A stretch of 64,000 nt of DNA from Carettochelys insculpta (taxonomy: Eukaryota > Chordata > Testudines > Carettochelyidae), in assembly GCF_033958435.1 (NCBI RefSeq), contig NC_134138.1:272901798-272965797 (forward strand). The letters run 5' to 3'. The number at the start of each line of letters is the position of its first letter. Position 1 is the first letter of the stretch. Shown piece by piece: positions 22,134-35,195 of this stretch. The notes under the pieces were generated by a model. The model was not told the origin of the DNA. It was given only the letters and a program-made list of their open reading frames with translations, and searched no databases. A program made the position numbers and the translations under genes.

Positions 22134-22447
22134 CATAGATAGATGGATCTGTATCTATGTTTATTCTACAGATTTTCTGCATCAGTATGTGTGTGCGTGA
22201 GTCCATCCGTCTGCAACTCTATTTTGTTCAAGAACTCCTAAACAATAAGAGCCAGGAGCACCAAATTTGGTATTTAGCTTCCTCCTAGCCTAACTTAAAG
22301 CGAGGCCAGGGTTTGGTTGTGCCAGGACAATGGGATGTGCCTGGAATCTGATTGGTTCTCATACAGTGGAAAAGGAGGGTCTGGTAGCAGGGGCAGTTAT
22401 AGTCCGCAATGACCACACGGGGTCAGCGAGCAAAGGGGATGGCTATA

Positions 22448-22822
22448 CAGTAAACCCTTGAAGTGCGATTTTGATTTGCACCTAGCACACACAAACACAC
22501 GTTAAATGCAAGTCAACACAGCCCCCGGCTCCCCCAGCTGAGGAGCCCAGTGAGCACACAGCTGCTTGCGGCTTGGTTTCTCCATGCCTTCAGCAGCTGT
22601 GTGCCCCCCTAGTTGGGAGAATCTGGGGCCGCCTGGCTGCCCCCATTTTCCCCAGCTGGGGGAAGCCAGAAAGCAGCAGAGCTATGCAGAGGGTCCCCCT
22701 GCCTGTTCCCCCAGCCAGGGGAATTCTGGGGATCTCCCCAACCCTCCCCCCAGTTGATGCGGCATTTGATTTATGCATAGGTTGCCCAGGATGCAACCTC
22801 CTTGTAAATCAAGGGATTACTG
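22448..22822. mobile_element. Tigger/pogo-like MITE with TA duplication
   Basis: It starts CAGTAAACCCTTGAAGTGCG and ends AATCAAGGGATTACTG, with TA at both flanks (22446-22447 and 22823-22824), the hallmark of Tc1/mariner-class transposition. The 375-bp interior is GC-rich and non-coding. Confidence 0.72.
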
Positions 22823-22824
22823 TA

Positions 22825-23479
22825 CTGTACTGCACAGTGACTGGGTGGCGGGGGGCAGCCACACCAGGAAGTGGGTAGCCAGCTGGGGCCAGGGCTCTCC
22901 ATATTGCCAGCTACTGGCCAGGGGTAAGTGACCTCTTGGCCCCAAATCCCCCACTCTTGGCCATAGTGCTGGCCAGAAGCCCTGCCACCACAGCACCGCT
23001 GGGAGCATCCCTGGGGCTGGGCAATGCAGCCCTGCCTCAGAAGAGATGCAGTTTGGGCAGTGGAGCCTTGCCACACACACACACCCCGCCCCCCCCAATG
23101 GAAAGGAATGGGCAGTGGAGCCCCACCTCGCCCAATGAGGAGATGTGGCATAGCCCCACCCCCTCCCTTTCTAGCTCCCTCCTAGAAGGAGTCCCTGGCT
23201 GGGGCTGGACAGTGCAGTCTCGGCTGCTGGGAGGAGCTGCTGGCCGGGCAGCATGGCCCTGGATGCCCCAGAGAGCTGCCATCATCAGAGCAGCACCATC
23301 CTCTCCACTGTGGGTGGCCCCAGTGAGCTTTCCCAGCCCTGACTCTTGCACTGCCCAGCCTCTGTCCTGAGCCCCCACAAAGACTCAAGCAAAGCTGGGT
23401 AAATCTTCCAGTGTACATCTATTTATGAGGTTGAAGGTGCTGTTATGCAGAAAACCAAGGAAACAAGACTGGTTTTGTA
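22825..23479. other. GC-rich unassigned DNA
   Basis: Contains long overlapping open frames on both strands, which I attribute to GC richness and lack of stops. Not recognised as a gene. Confidence 0.45.
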
Positions 23480-24162
23480 CACTGATCCCTCGTTAAACGA
23501 GTCCTTTATGTATGAGTACTTGCTAAACGAGGGACACACATACCTACCTTTTGTTCACTGGATGAGTAAACTCCCCCCGCTAATATGAGCCTTACCCCCC
23601 TCCCTGCATCTCCAACCCACCTCAGCCCCAAACCTGCTTCCGCCTGGCTCCCCTGCCAGCTCTATGGCCCCAACCCACCACAGCCTGAACCCCCCACCAG
23701 CCCACAGACCCAACCTGCTGCAGCCTTAACTACCCCCACACCCCTGCCTGCCCCTCACACCCAGCCCGCTGCAGCCTGAAATCCTGCCGGCCTCACAGAC
23801 CCAACCTGGTGCAACCTTATCCCCCCTCATATGCCCTACGGACCCAACCCACTGTAGCCTTAACACCCCCTGTGCTCCCCACAGACCCAACCCGCCACCT
23901 GGTTTTAACCCTCCATCCTGCTCATGGCCCCAAACTGCCCCCAGCCTTTAACCCTCTCCACCCCTGCCCCCTCGACTCAAGGTTCACTTACTTTTCAAAA
24001 GCAGCGCCATGTGCTGCCACTCCTTCGCCAAATTAGAAGCACTTGCAACAAATCAGAGAATTTTACATGTATTTTAATGGTAATTTAGTGTCCCTCTTAC
24101 GAGTTTTCACCTACGAGCAGAAAGCTGGGAACCAATTGTGTTCGTATAGTGAAGGATGAGTG
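23480..24162. mobile_element. Tigger-like MITE with C-rich minisatellite core
   Basis: The ends CACTGATCCCTCGTTAAACGA and ...CACTATACGAA-type complement (ending GGATGAGTG) are inverted repeats bounded by TA on each side. Between about 23600 and 23960 the C-rich interior repeats ACCCAACC...CAGCCTTAA with spacing of about 38-51 bp, an imperfect minisatellite grown inside the element. Confidence 0.68.
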
Positions 24163-24164
24163 TA

Positions 24165-27100
24165 CTTAGCTCAGAAGGTATTCACAGTCATTTATGTTAG
24201 ACCAGCTTTTCCTTCTGGTGGCTGAATAAAGACTTGGGGATGGGAACGGAATTGTTTTGGGTTGACATGAAACAGGATTTTTTTCAGCAAACCAGAAATA
24301 TCAAAAATGTTTAATTTTGGAATGAATGCAACATTTCACTTTGCTTTTGAGAGTTTCTGAATCTTTTTTTTTAACTGTTAATATAGGGGTGAAAATCAAA
24401 ACAAACATTTTAAACATGGTGATGAAAAGATTTCAGCCTGAAACACTGCAACTCCTTGAACATGGTGGGGCTTTTCTTCCAGGGAAACAAACTGACAAAT
24501 TTCAAAGAAATTTACAAAATATTTTGATCAACCCGCATCTGTGTGTTATGCCAAAAGAATTCCATCCACAAAATTACACTCAGATCTAATTGTTATCTCA
24601 GCTGTCATAATCTGGAACTTGCTTCTACAAGTGTCCCATCTCTGGTGGACAGAGTTCTTCCTCCGTTGGTTGGCAGTGTCATTGTTCCAATGGATCACAG
24701 CTGTCAAGAAAGGTCATGGTCATAGCAGTGATCTCCAATGGCTGGGTTCATAGACATGCAGGGCTTAGAATAGCAGGATAGTATGCTTGGCTCTGAATGA
24801 TCTTCAGTGATTTGTCAGCACAGAGAATGGTAAATTGAGCTAATGTTCCCGGCGTCCTGAACAGATGGACTTTGTGTCTTTTGTAATGCTTACATTTCTG
24901 GAAAGAAAATATTAATCTTATTGAGTTCCTTCAGACTCTTCCAGTTCCTGCATATTTTTCCAAAATAACTACAATCCAATTAAAAAGAGCTTCCCTAGAG
25001 AAATAACATTTCTTCTCTTTCACTCAAACACATCTGCACAGGCAGAAAAGTGCTCTCCTTCTGAGCTTGACAAAGAGATGCAGCTATTGTGAAATTTGTT
25101 CCTTGGCATCACTTCGTCCAAGCTATAAACAAACTTGTATTGAGCACTTTACACTGGAGCTGTCAGACTCTTTTCTTTTTGTCAAAACTTGCTTTTTTAA
25201 ATAAAAATGGCCTTTTTATGCGGGTTTTCATGGCAACGTTATGTTTAGTTTGAAACTTTTCAGTTTTTTATGGGGATTTTGATTCAAAATTTGGAGGGTT
25301 TGTCTCTGATATATTGAAAAATGTCATGCGACTTTTTGGGGAGAAAACCCTGATGACGACAACAAAAATGAACAGATTTTGGTTTTTCCATTTTTTGCAA
25401 GAAAATATTAATAAACTTCTGCTTCTGCTTTGACATTTTTAAATCATTGCACAAACAGCAACTAAATTAATTTTCTTGGTCTGTCTGAGAGATAGGTAGG
25501 TTCGGATAAACTTTTCCCATTTTACAGGGTTTTATGGTCTTTGATGTGATCAGTCCATCTTAATGGTTAGACTTGAATGGTGAGCCAGGCTCTGGAATTG
25601 GGGCCCAAGGGTCTGAGTCAGAGTTGTGCAGACCCCTCTGCCCCACACAGCAACAGCTACAGTGTCCCACATACAATCTGGCTCTAGAGTCTACAACTCC
25701 CATGAGGCTTTGGGAAGGGGGGGCTTTTTTGGCTAGGTGGGAGAAAGAAGATGGTGGCCTCCTGTTGTTGGAAAGAGAATACTGATTGAACAGACTGCTT
25801 CAAGGCAAGGGTGAAACTTTCTCCCAGCCAGGAACTGCTTTGAGGAGCTGCAGCCTTCTGAGGAGAGACCCTGCAGGAAAGGACTGGATCTGTGTGTGTT
25901 AGAGTGCTGCAGAGGCCAGCTTCAGGTCAGAAGCCCTGTTCAGTTGGTTGCTCTGCCTGGATTGACACACAGAACCCTGACCAAGCTGCCTGCAAACTAA
26001 TGAACGATAGGTGGCTGCTACCGCAAGCAGGTAACTGGAACGCTGATAAATTAAAGAGTGTACGCCCTGAGATGGGAGAACAGCGGGCAGTGTACGTGCC
26101 AGTTATGTTTCATTCATTTCTGTGTATATTGATAATTGATTTCATTCATGTTTAGTCTGTAACCCTGTCTCCCTATATTGTTAAGGAAAGGTGTGAGGTG
26201 ATTCTAATGTGGTCTGTTAGACATATGCTATTCATAATTGCTGTTTGGGAGTGAAATCCAGATTATAACTGAAATGAGTTTCCTGGAGGTCCCCAAGGCA
26301 CCCCATTAAGTGTGTACAGGGGCCAGCCAGGTGGAGGCACCGCCATTTTACAGAGTTTTAGAAATCGGGGTGGAAAGGGGATTCCCAACTATCCAACATC
26401 ACCAGTGGGACACTCAGGATCTCCTTTAATATTGAACCTCTCTGGCGCACCGACACTCAACTGAGGGCTGCCTGCTCCCTAGTAGCCCAAGGATGAGAGA
26501 AAAGGGGTTACAGTTGGAAACCAGAAACAAGACACAGGAGCGGGAGCCAAGGGTTGGGAGCCAGTGCCTAAGTCAGAAGCTGGGAACCTGAGCCATGTGT
26601 CAGAGCCATAGCAGGAACTGGGAACCAGAAGCGGGTATCCGAATGTAATTAAGGAGCCAGGAACCAGAGCCAAGGATGAGAGCTGTAGTCGGGAGCTGGG
26701 CACTACAGTCTACTTAAGAAGTCAAGAGCCCAAGCCAGAGCCAGGATCAGAGCAAGAACCAGCATCAAGGAAAGGAAACCAAGGCTGAAGCTGGAGTGGA
26801 GTAGGGCCAGAGCAGCACTGGAGCAAGACATGAACAAGGCAGAGGTGATCACAGTTGCATTCAGAAGTATTGAGCAGTTGGTGAGCGGATGCCTCTGCTG
26901 TGCTTTAAACACAGACCTGCTGGCTCCCTTCAGCCAATCAGACAGGCCATCCAATCAGACCATCTTACTGCAATCCTCCTGAGCTCATTGACCTGTGTTG
27001 AGGCTGATCTGTCTGGTCCTCACGTTCATCAGCAGGACTCAGTCCTGACCACTGAGGGGGCAACTGACCTGCCCAAGAATGGTGCAAGCAGTGGATCAGA

Positions 27101-27469
27101 CCTTCAAAGGGGGGACTCCCACTGACTTTTGTGAGCACTGGATTAGAACAGGAGAACCAAGTTTAGGCCTTGAGAGTCCATGGCTCCTCTGCTGTTCTGA
27201 GCACCTGAAGCACAGCTCTGGTAAGAGTGAGGGTGATAAGTGTCATCGGCAGAACACAACACCCTGCAGAATGTAGAGTCCTAGGTAGCACACGTGCCTC
27301 TGGAAAGGTCACACACAACAGCTGTTGGCTCGTTCTTCCCTTTCAAAGAGTGCTCAAAGTGGGTAATGCAGCGGTTCGGAAGTTGCACTGGAGCTTTCCA
27401 CAGATATATGTGCTGCATTGCTCCCTAGTGTGCCTCTGTGCTCTGCATGGAATCAGAACTACTGAACTA
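24165..27469. other. No gene recognised; one purine-rich degenerate repeat
   Basis: Mostly unassigned. 24235-24545 and 25185-25440 are A+T-rich. 26515-26765 is a degenerate tandem of GGGAACCAGAGCC-like words. No exon, splice-bounded frame or known domain could be supported. Confidence 0.45.
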
Positions 27470-27690
27470 GGAGGTTAGGTCCATAGATGGCTATTAGCAA
27501 GGGGTAAGGTATAGTGACTAGCCTTTTGTCGAAGGCGGGGGATGGATGGCAGGAGACAAATTGCTTGATCATTGTCTTCAGTTCACCTCCTCTGGGGCAC
27601 CTGGCATTGGCTACTGTCGGCAGACAGGATACTGGGCTTGATGGACCTTTTGGTCTGACCCAGTATGGGTGTTCTTATGTTCTTATGTAT
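27470..27690 (+). mobile_element. CR1 LINE (older subfamily), 3' end
   Basis: CCATAGATGGCTATTAGC, CTGGCATTGGCTACTGTC, GACAGGATACTGGGCTTGAT and GACCCAGTATGGGTG, followed by the GTTCTTAT GTTCTTAT terminal octamers, are the 3' UTR of an older CR1 lineage. The same tail occurs at about 48715 and 53920. Confidence 0.85.
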
Positions 27691-30303
27691 GTTCTAACTA
27701 TGTAGGACAGGCCCTGTGCTGCTAAGACCCCAAGGAGGCTCTCCTGTAGCTCTGTAATAAGGCTCTTGTGAAGGGCTGAGTGGCTGGAGAGGGCTGTCCA
27801 AATGGGAAGCCCTGTTTGATCTGAGCCAATATCCAACCTCTCCATTCAGCAGGCGGCAGTGTACAGCTGCCGTTTCCTGCACTAAGCGACCTGACTCACT
27901 TTTAATGATGTCAGTACATTACTCTTTCTAATTGTACTGGGCCTTCCCGAGGGGCATTTCCCTGCAGTTCTGGATGGCCTCATCCCAGTCATAATGGGGT
28001 TGGGGAGGACATTTTCAAAACCCTTTGGATCTAAGGTGCAAGATTAACACGGCTCCTAGGCAGAAAATATAATGATATTTGCCAGCATTGTAATTGCTTG
28101 AGGGGTCCGGGGTGGGGGACAGCTCCATTATTACGGATGAATGTGGGGCAGCATGGTGCGCCCCCCCGCCACAGTGCTCCAGAATTAGCCCCTGATTTTC
28201 AAGGTTGCACCACACCAGCTGCTCCTACTGCCTTCAGCTGGAACTGTGGAGCACTGGCTGCCCCTCCAAGTCAAATCTTGATAGTCTTTATAGAGCCTAT
28301 TGCGTACTACAGCAGCTGATTAGTCACTGGAATGATTAGTCAATGGTTCACATAGACTATGCCCGGGGAGCGCCCAGAAAAACGCATGCCCCCAAACTCC
28401 TGTTTGCTCTGCCTCCTGCCAGAGAGAGAGAGCAAGGTATGGGGGCTTGACCTGTTGTGCCCACCCAGCAGTGCTGCGGGAGAGTGGATGAAGCCTCCAC
28501 ACCCTGACCGTGCTCCACAGCCGGAGCGCTGGGCTGGTGAGCAAGCCTCAGCACGCTGATCCTATTTCCTGGGGAGGAAAGCCAGGGGGCAAGGAAGGTC
28601 ACTGCAGGGGGAAGGGGGAAGGATGGGTCCATTCTTGCTCTGGTCCTGAGCCCCATAAAACCCTAATCCACCTTTTGGTTTACTATATATATACAGCCAC
28701 CTAGAGGGTAGTATCTTGCCACCTTATAATAGCACCAGCAATGCCTCTTGGCAGGATCATGGCAGGAGGTGGTTATCTTATGTGGAATCAGTTGATGGTG
28801 GAAGTTGCTTTCATGGAGCAATATGTGGAACTGTGACTGCCCGTTCTCCTTCCTAGACCTGAGGACCCTTCCAGCCCTAGGATTCTGTGACCTGTTGTGT
28901 TTATTGGAAGAAGGTATCAATCTGCAGGACTGCAAGTCCAGCATCTTGTGCCAGTACTGAACTTGCTAAAGCAAAGAATGGGAAAACGTTGCCAATGGCA
29001 GCAAAATCGAAGCTTTATTGAAAGCAGACAGGAATGCCTCTGGAGAGTGCCCAGATCCTGTGCAAAATGCTGTAAGGTTGCCCAAGATCTCCAGCACTCA
29101 AGGCCTTCGTTTGAACATCTCACAAGTTCATGCCTTCTTTCCATGAGTTGACATTGAACATGGAGAGCTAGAAGCACAGGCACTGGGGCATGTATTGTTT
29201 CAGCCTTTCAGCTGTAACCCATCACCATACTTGGATATAACTGCCCTGAAATTACCACTGTCTCCTGATGCTCAATAGCTTAGGTCCACCAAAGCTAATG
29301 GAGCAATGCTGCACCATCTGAATCTGGCCCTTTGTGCGCCTCTGAAAGATGCTATGGTAGCCAACTTGGAAGGTTGAAGCTCCATGCACAAGTACAGCAA
29401 AGGCGATAGGAACATCCCCGTACCACCTTGCTGGTTTGCCTAAACTATGATCTGGAGGGGCCACCTTTGAGGATGAGTGGGCAGTTCAGTCTGTCCATTC
29501 TGCCCTGGACTTTTGCCTACCCTGGCAACAAAGTACTAATGAACCTGGTGGTGGCTTGGTTTATGGTAAGTGTGAAAAAGATGTTCACTGTTCCATTGGG
29601 AATGGAACTCCTTTCATTTGTTTCTTAGAGATCAACGCAAAGTTTGACGAGAGTCACTGGAAGTCAGAGATGCCTCCAAATAGGATTTTTTCAGCAGGAA
29701 CCCCAGATCTACATGGTCACAGCTGCTTTGTCCAGGTCATAAAAGGGGCTAGAGGAGCTGTTGATGAGTGTCTTGCTAAGGGTTAAGGCACGTTTTAGTG
29801 AGAATGGGTTGGCATGCAGCCTGGTTTAGGAATTAGGATGCCAGAGATTAGCACATTTCCCTTGTAATCCATTACCATTGTTATTCCTATATGCAAGGTT
29901 TGATTTTAATTAAAAAGCCATTTAGCTGGATTTAAATCTTACACCCCAGGAAAAGCAAATCTTTCTGTCAGCGTAAGAAAAATGACAATCCTGTCATTCC
30001 AATGGTTCTTAGTCCACTGCCATTTGAACCCCGCAGGTGCGGGGCCAGGTTGTCTCTGCTCTCCTTTGTGAGCTGCATTGTTGACATTGTGTTGCAGGTT
30101 CAGCCAAGTCTGCATTGCTGGCCAGTAAGAAGCCAGGACTATGATCTTCTGTGGCTTTGCTTATACCAGTGGTATAGTCTGAGGATCATGAATCGCAAGC
30201 AGCTCGTCAGTGTGCCTCCTGGGTCTATTTGCAGACCAGCATAAAATACTGTGTGATTTAATTATTAGCCAATCGAAGTTGTTAAGCCATCAGGATCCTT
30301 TTA
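27691..30303. other. No gene recognised
   Basis: Unassigned DNA. Short open frames only. Confidence 0.45.
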
Positions 30304-30990
30304 AGCTGTGTCTACACGTGCACGCTACTTCGAAGTAGTGGCACTAACTTCGAAATAGCGCCCGTCGCGGCTACACGCGTCGGGCGCTATTTCGAAGTTA
30401 ACTTCGATGTTAGGCGGCGAGACGTCGAAGTTGCTAACCTCATGAGGGGATCGGAATAGCGCCCTACTTCGACGTTCAACGTCGAAGTAGGGACCGTGTA
30501 GACGATCTGCGTCCCGCAACGTCGAAATTGCCGGGTCCTCCATGGCGGCCATCAGCTGGGGGGTTGAGAGATGATCTCTCTCCAGCCCCTGCGGGGCTCT
30601 ATGGTCACCGTGGGCAGCAGCCCTTAGCCCAGGGCTTCTGGCTGCTGCTGCGGCAGCTGGGGATCCATGCTGCAGGCACAGGGTCTGCAACCAGTTGTCG
30701 GCTCTGTGTATCTTGTGTTGTTTAGTGCAACTGTGTCTGGGAGGGGCCCTTTAAGGGAGCAGCTTGCTGTTGAGTCCACCCTGTGACCCTGTCTGCAGCT
30801 GTGCCTGGCACCCTTATTTCGATGTGTGCTACTTTGGCGTGTAGACGTACCCTCGCAGCGCCTATTTCGATGTGGTGCTGCGCAACGTCGAAGTTGAACA
30901 TCGACGTTGCCAGCCCTGGAGGACGTGTAGACGTTATTCATCGAAATAGCCTATTTCGATGTTGGCTTCACGTGTAGACGTAGCCTTAGT
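30304..30990. mobile_element. TTCGAA-rich foldback transposon, type D
   Basis: The ends are AGCTGTGTCTACACG and CGTGTAGACGTAGCC, flanked by TTA. Both arms (to about 30540 and from about 30810) repeat ACTTCGAAGTAG, TATTTCGAAG and AACGTCGAAGT words, so each arm can fold on itself as well as with the other. The roughly 270-bp centre is unique-looking and GC-rich. A minus-strand open frame of 121 codons crosses one arm but translates repeat sequence. Confidence 0.75.
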
Positions 30991-31185
30991 GCGTTATTAA
31001 CCAATTGTAGTTGACAAAATAATACTTGCTCAGTCATTTTGCTGTGTGAATAGAATACAATAACAAATAGTATATTATAAACTAGAAAATGAAATCTCCT
31101 CATCATACTGTTTAAATATGAATCCATAATACTATTCATTTAAAAAATGAATCCACATCACTGTGGTTCTTTTGAGTAATGACAG

Positions 31186-31470
31186 CAGGGCCGACAACCT
31201 CCGTGGGTCCCTGGACAAGGTGTGGGGGGGGGGGGAGAAGGGGAGGGGCGGGGCCAAGAGCAGATGGGGTGGGGCTGAAGGCAGTCAGCGTCACTGCCCT
31301 CAACTCTCAGAGCCACATGGAGTGGCACTCTGGTGGCAATTCAAAGGGCCCCAGGGCTGCAGCTGCCACCACTGCTGCAGTAGCAGTTGTGGCATCTGGG
31401 AGCTTCGGGCGCCTTTGAGTCTCTAGACCCAGGGCAATTGCCTCCTTTGCTCCTTCTGTCAGCAGTCCTG
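31186..31470. mobile_element. CAGGGCCG-ended DNA transposon, copy 2
   Basis: It starts CAGGGCCGACAACC and ends GTCAGCAGTCCTG. The interior CTGCAGCTGCCACCACTGCTGCAGTAG is partly palindromic and mirrors the copy at 21880. A G-run occurs near 31208-31220. Confidence 0.6.
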
Positions 31471-32809
31471 GTAGTATTAATCAGTAATTTGGCTCCTGAA
31501 CCATTGAGGTCTATCACTGCTGTAGACCATCTCGTTCACTATGACCAGATTTGATGGCTTTCTGTGTCAAATGTGAAGCACCTGTAACACAGAGCTAGTG
31601 TAGATAGCTTCTGCAGGTCACTGTGGTTCCCATGTCTTCTCACTGATTGGGTTCAGTCTCAACTCAATCCTTGAGCCATATCTGTAGGCCTTTTTGTTTG
31701 GACTCATTCTGCTTCTGGGTGTGGTTCTCCTGCATGTGTTTGGAACATTAATTATTGAAAGTAACATGACCTGCTTTTCGCAGTTGTCTCTCAAGTAAGC
31801 AAGCAAAAAAAAATTATAGGTCCTGTTCTCATAACAGTTCTCGTACCAGCTTGGACTGATAGAGAGCAAATCCATGGCAGTTCCATGCACCGTAAACCAC
31901 TCCTCTTACCCTGCCTCGCTTCTACAACCCTTACAGTCTGCTGGTTTTTGCATGTCTCTTGATTTTTCATTCTGAGAATTCGGAACAAAAAGAGAGAGCA
32001 CAAATATAAAAGCAGAAATGTCAGTTCTGAGGCAGGCCACTTCCTCTTCCTTTCAGCCTGGCTGTTATGTTGATGGTCCCCATAGGAGAGAGATACAACA
32101 GAAACACAGCTCTTGGTCTGCTGTGAGCATGCAGCAACCCATGTTTAAGGACCAGGTTCTGTACTACTCAGTGTTTCAGCCTCATTCGTCATTACTATTA
32201 ACTCTTAATCACAATATGCGTTGGGCTGTAGTTGGGATGATGTTGACAGGAAACAAGTCCTCTAAGCAAAACTATAGAGCTCATGTGGGTTGACAGTAGG
32301 AAACGTACTGTGTCCACTGCCATCCATCATCCCAAACTGTGGTGCTGGGGACCAGATGAATGCTCACAATTCTAATAAATAAATGCTAGAATAATAGGTA
32401 CTACCTTAGAGACGCTGATCTTCTAAATTGTTTCAGCACTATACACTCCTAGGCTACAGAGAAGAAAAAGATATTTGAATAATGCTGGAGGAAAGCCAGT
32501 TAGCTAACAGGTTATTGGCTGAAAAATGCAACACAGCTGTTCTCCAATTTGAAACTAGTTTGACGAATAGCTTTCACCCAAAAAGAAAAAAAAGTGCCTG
32601 AAGACTTCGGATATGTGTACGCCCCTGCCAGCTAACCAGACAGGGAACTCTTAATACAGGTAGGTAGACCTCTGGGAGCCTGAGCTCTGGTAGCCTTCCT
32701 CCACACGTGGTCCTAGAACCCAGGCTACATTCTAAGCCCAGAAGTCTACACTGAAGTCTATAGCAGCCCCTGGTATCTTGCTGCAATGTGGACAACCCCT
32801 CAGAGGCAG
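31471..32809. other. No gene recognised
   Basis: Unassigned. 32610-32770 has weak GTGTACGCCC / AGTCTACACTG end-like words that may be a decayed MITE; not firm enough to call. Confidence 0.4.
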
Positions 32810-33250
32810 AGCAGTAGCACCCTCCTTTATAAAGTGTTCAGCCTGGAAAAGAGCCACCTAAGGGTGGGTATGATAGAGGTCTATGAAATCACGAATGATG
32901 GGAGGAAGGGGAGTACAGGAGTATTACTTACTCCTTCCCACCCTGGGAAAACCAGAGGTCACCCAATGAAACAAATAAGCTGCAGGTTTAATACAAAAAA
33001 GAGGCTGTACCTTTTCCCACAACATGTAGCTAACCTGTGGAACTCATTGCCTTGGAATGTTGTGATGGCAAGAGTAGAAATGAGTTTAAAAAAGGACTGC
33101 GTTAGTCCGGGGAGGATAAGTTCTTCGATAGCCATTAACCAAGATGATCAGGGACGATGACCCTATTCGTTGGACAGCCGTAATGTTTTGACTACCAGAA
33201 GTGAAAGCAGTGATGGATCGCTCCATGTGTCTTCTGTCCTGGGACCTCTG
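32810..33250 (+). mobile_element. CR1 LINE (older subfamily), 3' part
   Basis: The reading includes FSLEKSHLRVGMIEVYEI, then ...NLWNSLPWNVV and the 3' UTR, the C-terminus of CR1 ORF2. Frames are only partly preserved. The 3' tail decays after about 33250. Confidence 0.78.
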
Positions 33251-34920
33251 GAGCTTACTTCAGGAGCCTCTACAGTATGAGCTAAAATCCAGCCGCCTCT
33301 CAGCTAAGGCTGTAGAGGAGGCTCAGTCTTTCTCTTTGTGAGTGGTCTGAGTGCCACTAACTACATGGTACAGTGAAACCTGAGATTTCCACATAATCTC
33401 AGGACTTGAGGGGTTGGTGCTGTAAGGAAAGCAGCAGGTATTGCTAAACATACGTTGCATTCTCAAGGCGTGGCAGCATGCAGTAGCTCCTAACAGAGTC
33501 ATGGTAATGTTACTGTTCTGGCACTTTCTGTCAGTTACTCCACGTCATCTAAAGTCTGAACTCTTTGTTCCAGTTAGCTCATATTGCCTGATACAACTGG
33601 TTGCTGTTTGTATAAAGATGTTAGTCAACCAATAAGGATCCTAAAGTGCAGTATATGAGTATCATCTTTGTTGTCACTTGCTCAGCTTTGAGGTCATGGT
33701 ATTGGTCAGGAAGTCATTCTCTTTTATTGGAGTTTACTCCAGGCGTATGCCAACCTGGACAAGTGCTTTAGACTCTGTGACTGGGGATTGGCAGCTATAC
33801 AAGGAAAGCCAGCCACACTGTAATGTGATTTAAACGTGTTTCTCAACAGCTTGGCTGAGATCACACCTCAGAAATGACAGGAAGGAAAGGTGTGTGCAAA
33901 TAAAATTTAATTAAGATAAGAAGGTAAAAGCCTTATGAAAGAGCTACTTAGAGTAGGTTCAGAACCAGCCAAGCCACACCCTCTGCTGCCAGAGCTTCTG
34001 AAAGTCAAGCAATGCCTCTGCTTCATATTTGTTTTGAACTATGGAAATCTGGGAAGCAATCAGCAGCCTGCTGAACTGATGCACAGAGTCAGGCCACCTT
34101 ATTACGTCAATTTGTCCTGCTGCTAAGCAGTTCGCAAGGCAGCAGTGAAGAGACTAGCCCAGAACAGACTCCCACTCAATGGCAGTTCCTCAAGATGTGC
34201 GATTTAGTGGCCTGATCATGTAAGAGAGATCCAGGAGTCTCTGTATTCTAACCCCAGCGCCATTGCTGAGTAAGTGCATGACTCTGGGCCAGTTGCTATT
34301 CTCTGCCTGTTTCCGCTCTGCGAAATAGGAGTAATATTTCCCGCCCTCAGAGGGGAGTTGGCAGCTGAATTAGTTAGTCTTGTGAAATGCTAATTTCTGC
34401 AACTCCCAATTATCTTGAGCATCACGTGCATGCCACACTTCAGTTTGTCAGTGGCTTTTGGATGTTCTTCAAGGCCTTTGGCTAAATTGGCATTTGCCGT
34501 CATCTGGGTCTGGAACAGAAACAACATGAGAAGAATGGCAAGGTTCCCCCGCTGGATTGAAGAGATGCCCAGGTAACCTTTAAGGATGCAGCACCTGTCT
34601 GAACTTTTGGTTTATGGGGTATGAATTTGGAACATTACACACTTTTCCTATTTACACGGTGGCCAGTCCCCTTTTGCCACTGTTCATCATCTCTACCAGT
34701 ACCATGCACCTACATTTTGCCAACACCCTACTTTATAGTATCGCATAGGGTTCAGTTCTTGACTCCCTGGCTCGCTCTTGTTTACCTCACTCCTCCAGTC
34801 ATTGTCCTTGAGTCAGTTCCCTATAGGATGAGTCATTGCCCTGACAATACAGATGTGTATGACTCTTTCATTTCTGTATCAATCTTCCTCACCTCCTCTA
34901 GGCCTTCTCTGGTGTCTCAG
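33251..34920. other. Unassigned DNA with a MIR-like relic
   Basis: No gene is recognised. About 34205-34400 (plus) carries ATCCAGGAGTCTCTGTATTCTAACCCC, TGGGCCAGTTGCT and a GAAATAGGAGTAATA stretch, consistent with MIR. Confidence 0.45.
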
Positions 34921-35195
34921 GGCCGGTCTACACTTAAAGAGAAAGCAGACTGAAGATACACAACTCCAGCTATGTCAATGTACCTTAAGCCGAAGTTCTG
35001 CAGCATTCCCACTGTCAATGGGACAAAGTTTCCTTTTGATTTCCCATGCTTCTTGTGAACCCATGGAGTACCAGGATTGACAAGAGAGCAACAAGCAGTT
35101 AATTTAGCACACCCCGACTAGACCCACTAAATCCAATTCCAGAAGATCAACCTCCAGAGTGTCGACCCTCTGGTTGGTATGTACAAGTCCTCATT
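34921..35195. mobile_element. GGCCGGTCTACACTT-type MITE, decayed
   Basis: It begins GGCCGGTCTACACTTAAAG and ends near GGTATGTACAAGTCC. An internal ACTAGACCCACTAAATCC matches the arms of the hairpin at 36677-36735. The terminal repeats are poorly preserved. Confidence 0.5.

Noticed and set aside
22573..23418. Overlapping 90-140 codon frames on both strands
   Set aside because: GC-rich DNA and a Tigger-like MITE give long stop-free stretches in several frames at once; no domain or splice context.
23585..24036. Proline-rich frames
   Set aside because: Product of the C-rich minisatellite within a MITE.
30325..30690. Minus-strand 121-codon frame
   Set aside because: It translates one arm and part of the centre of the TTCGAA foldback; repeated words such as YFDV and YFEV come from the repeat.
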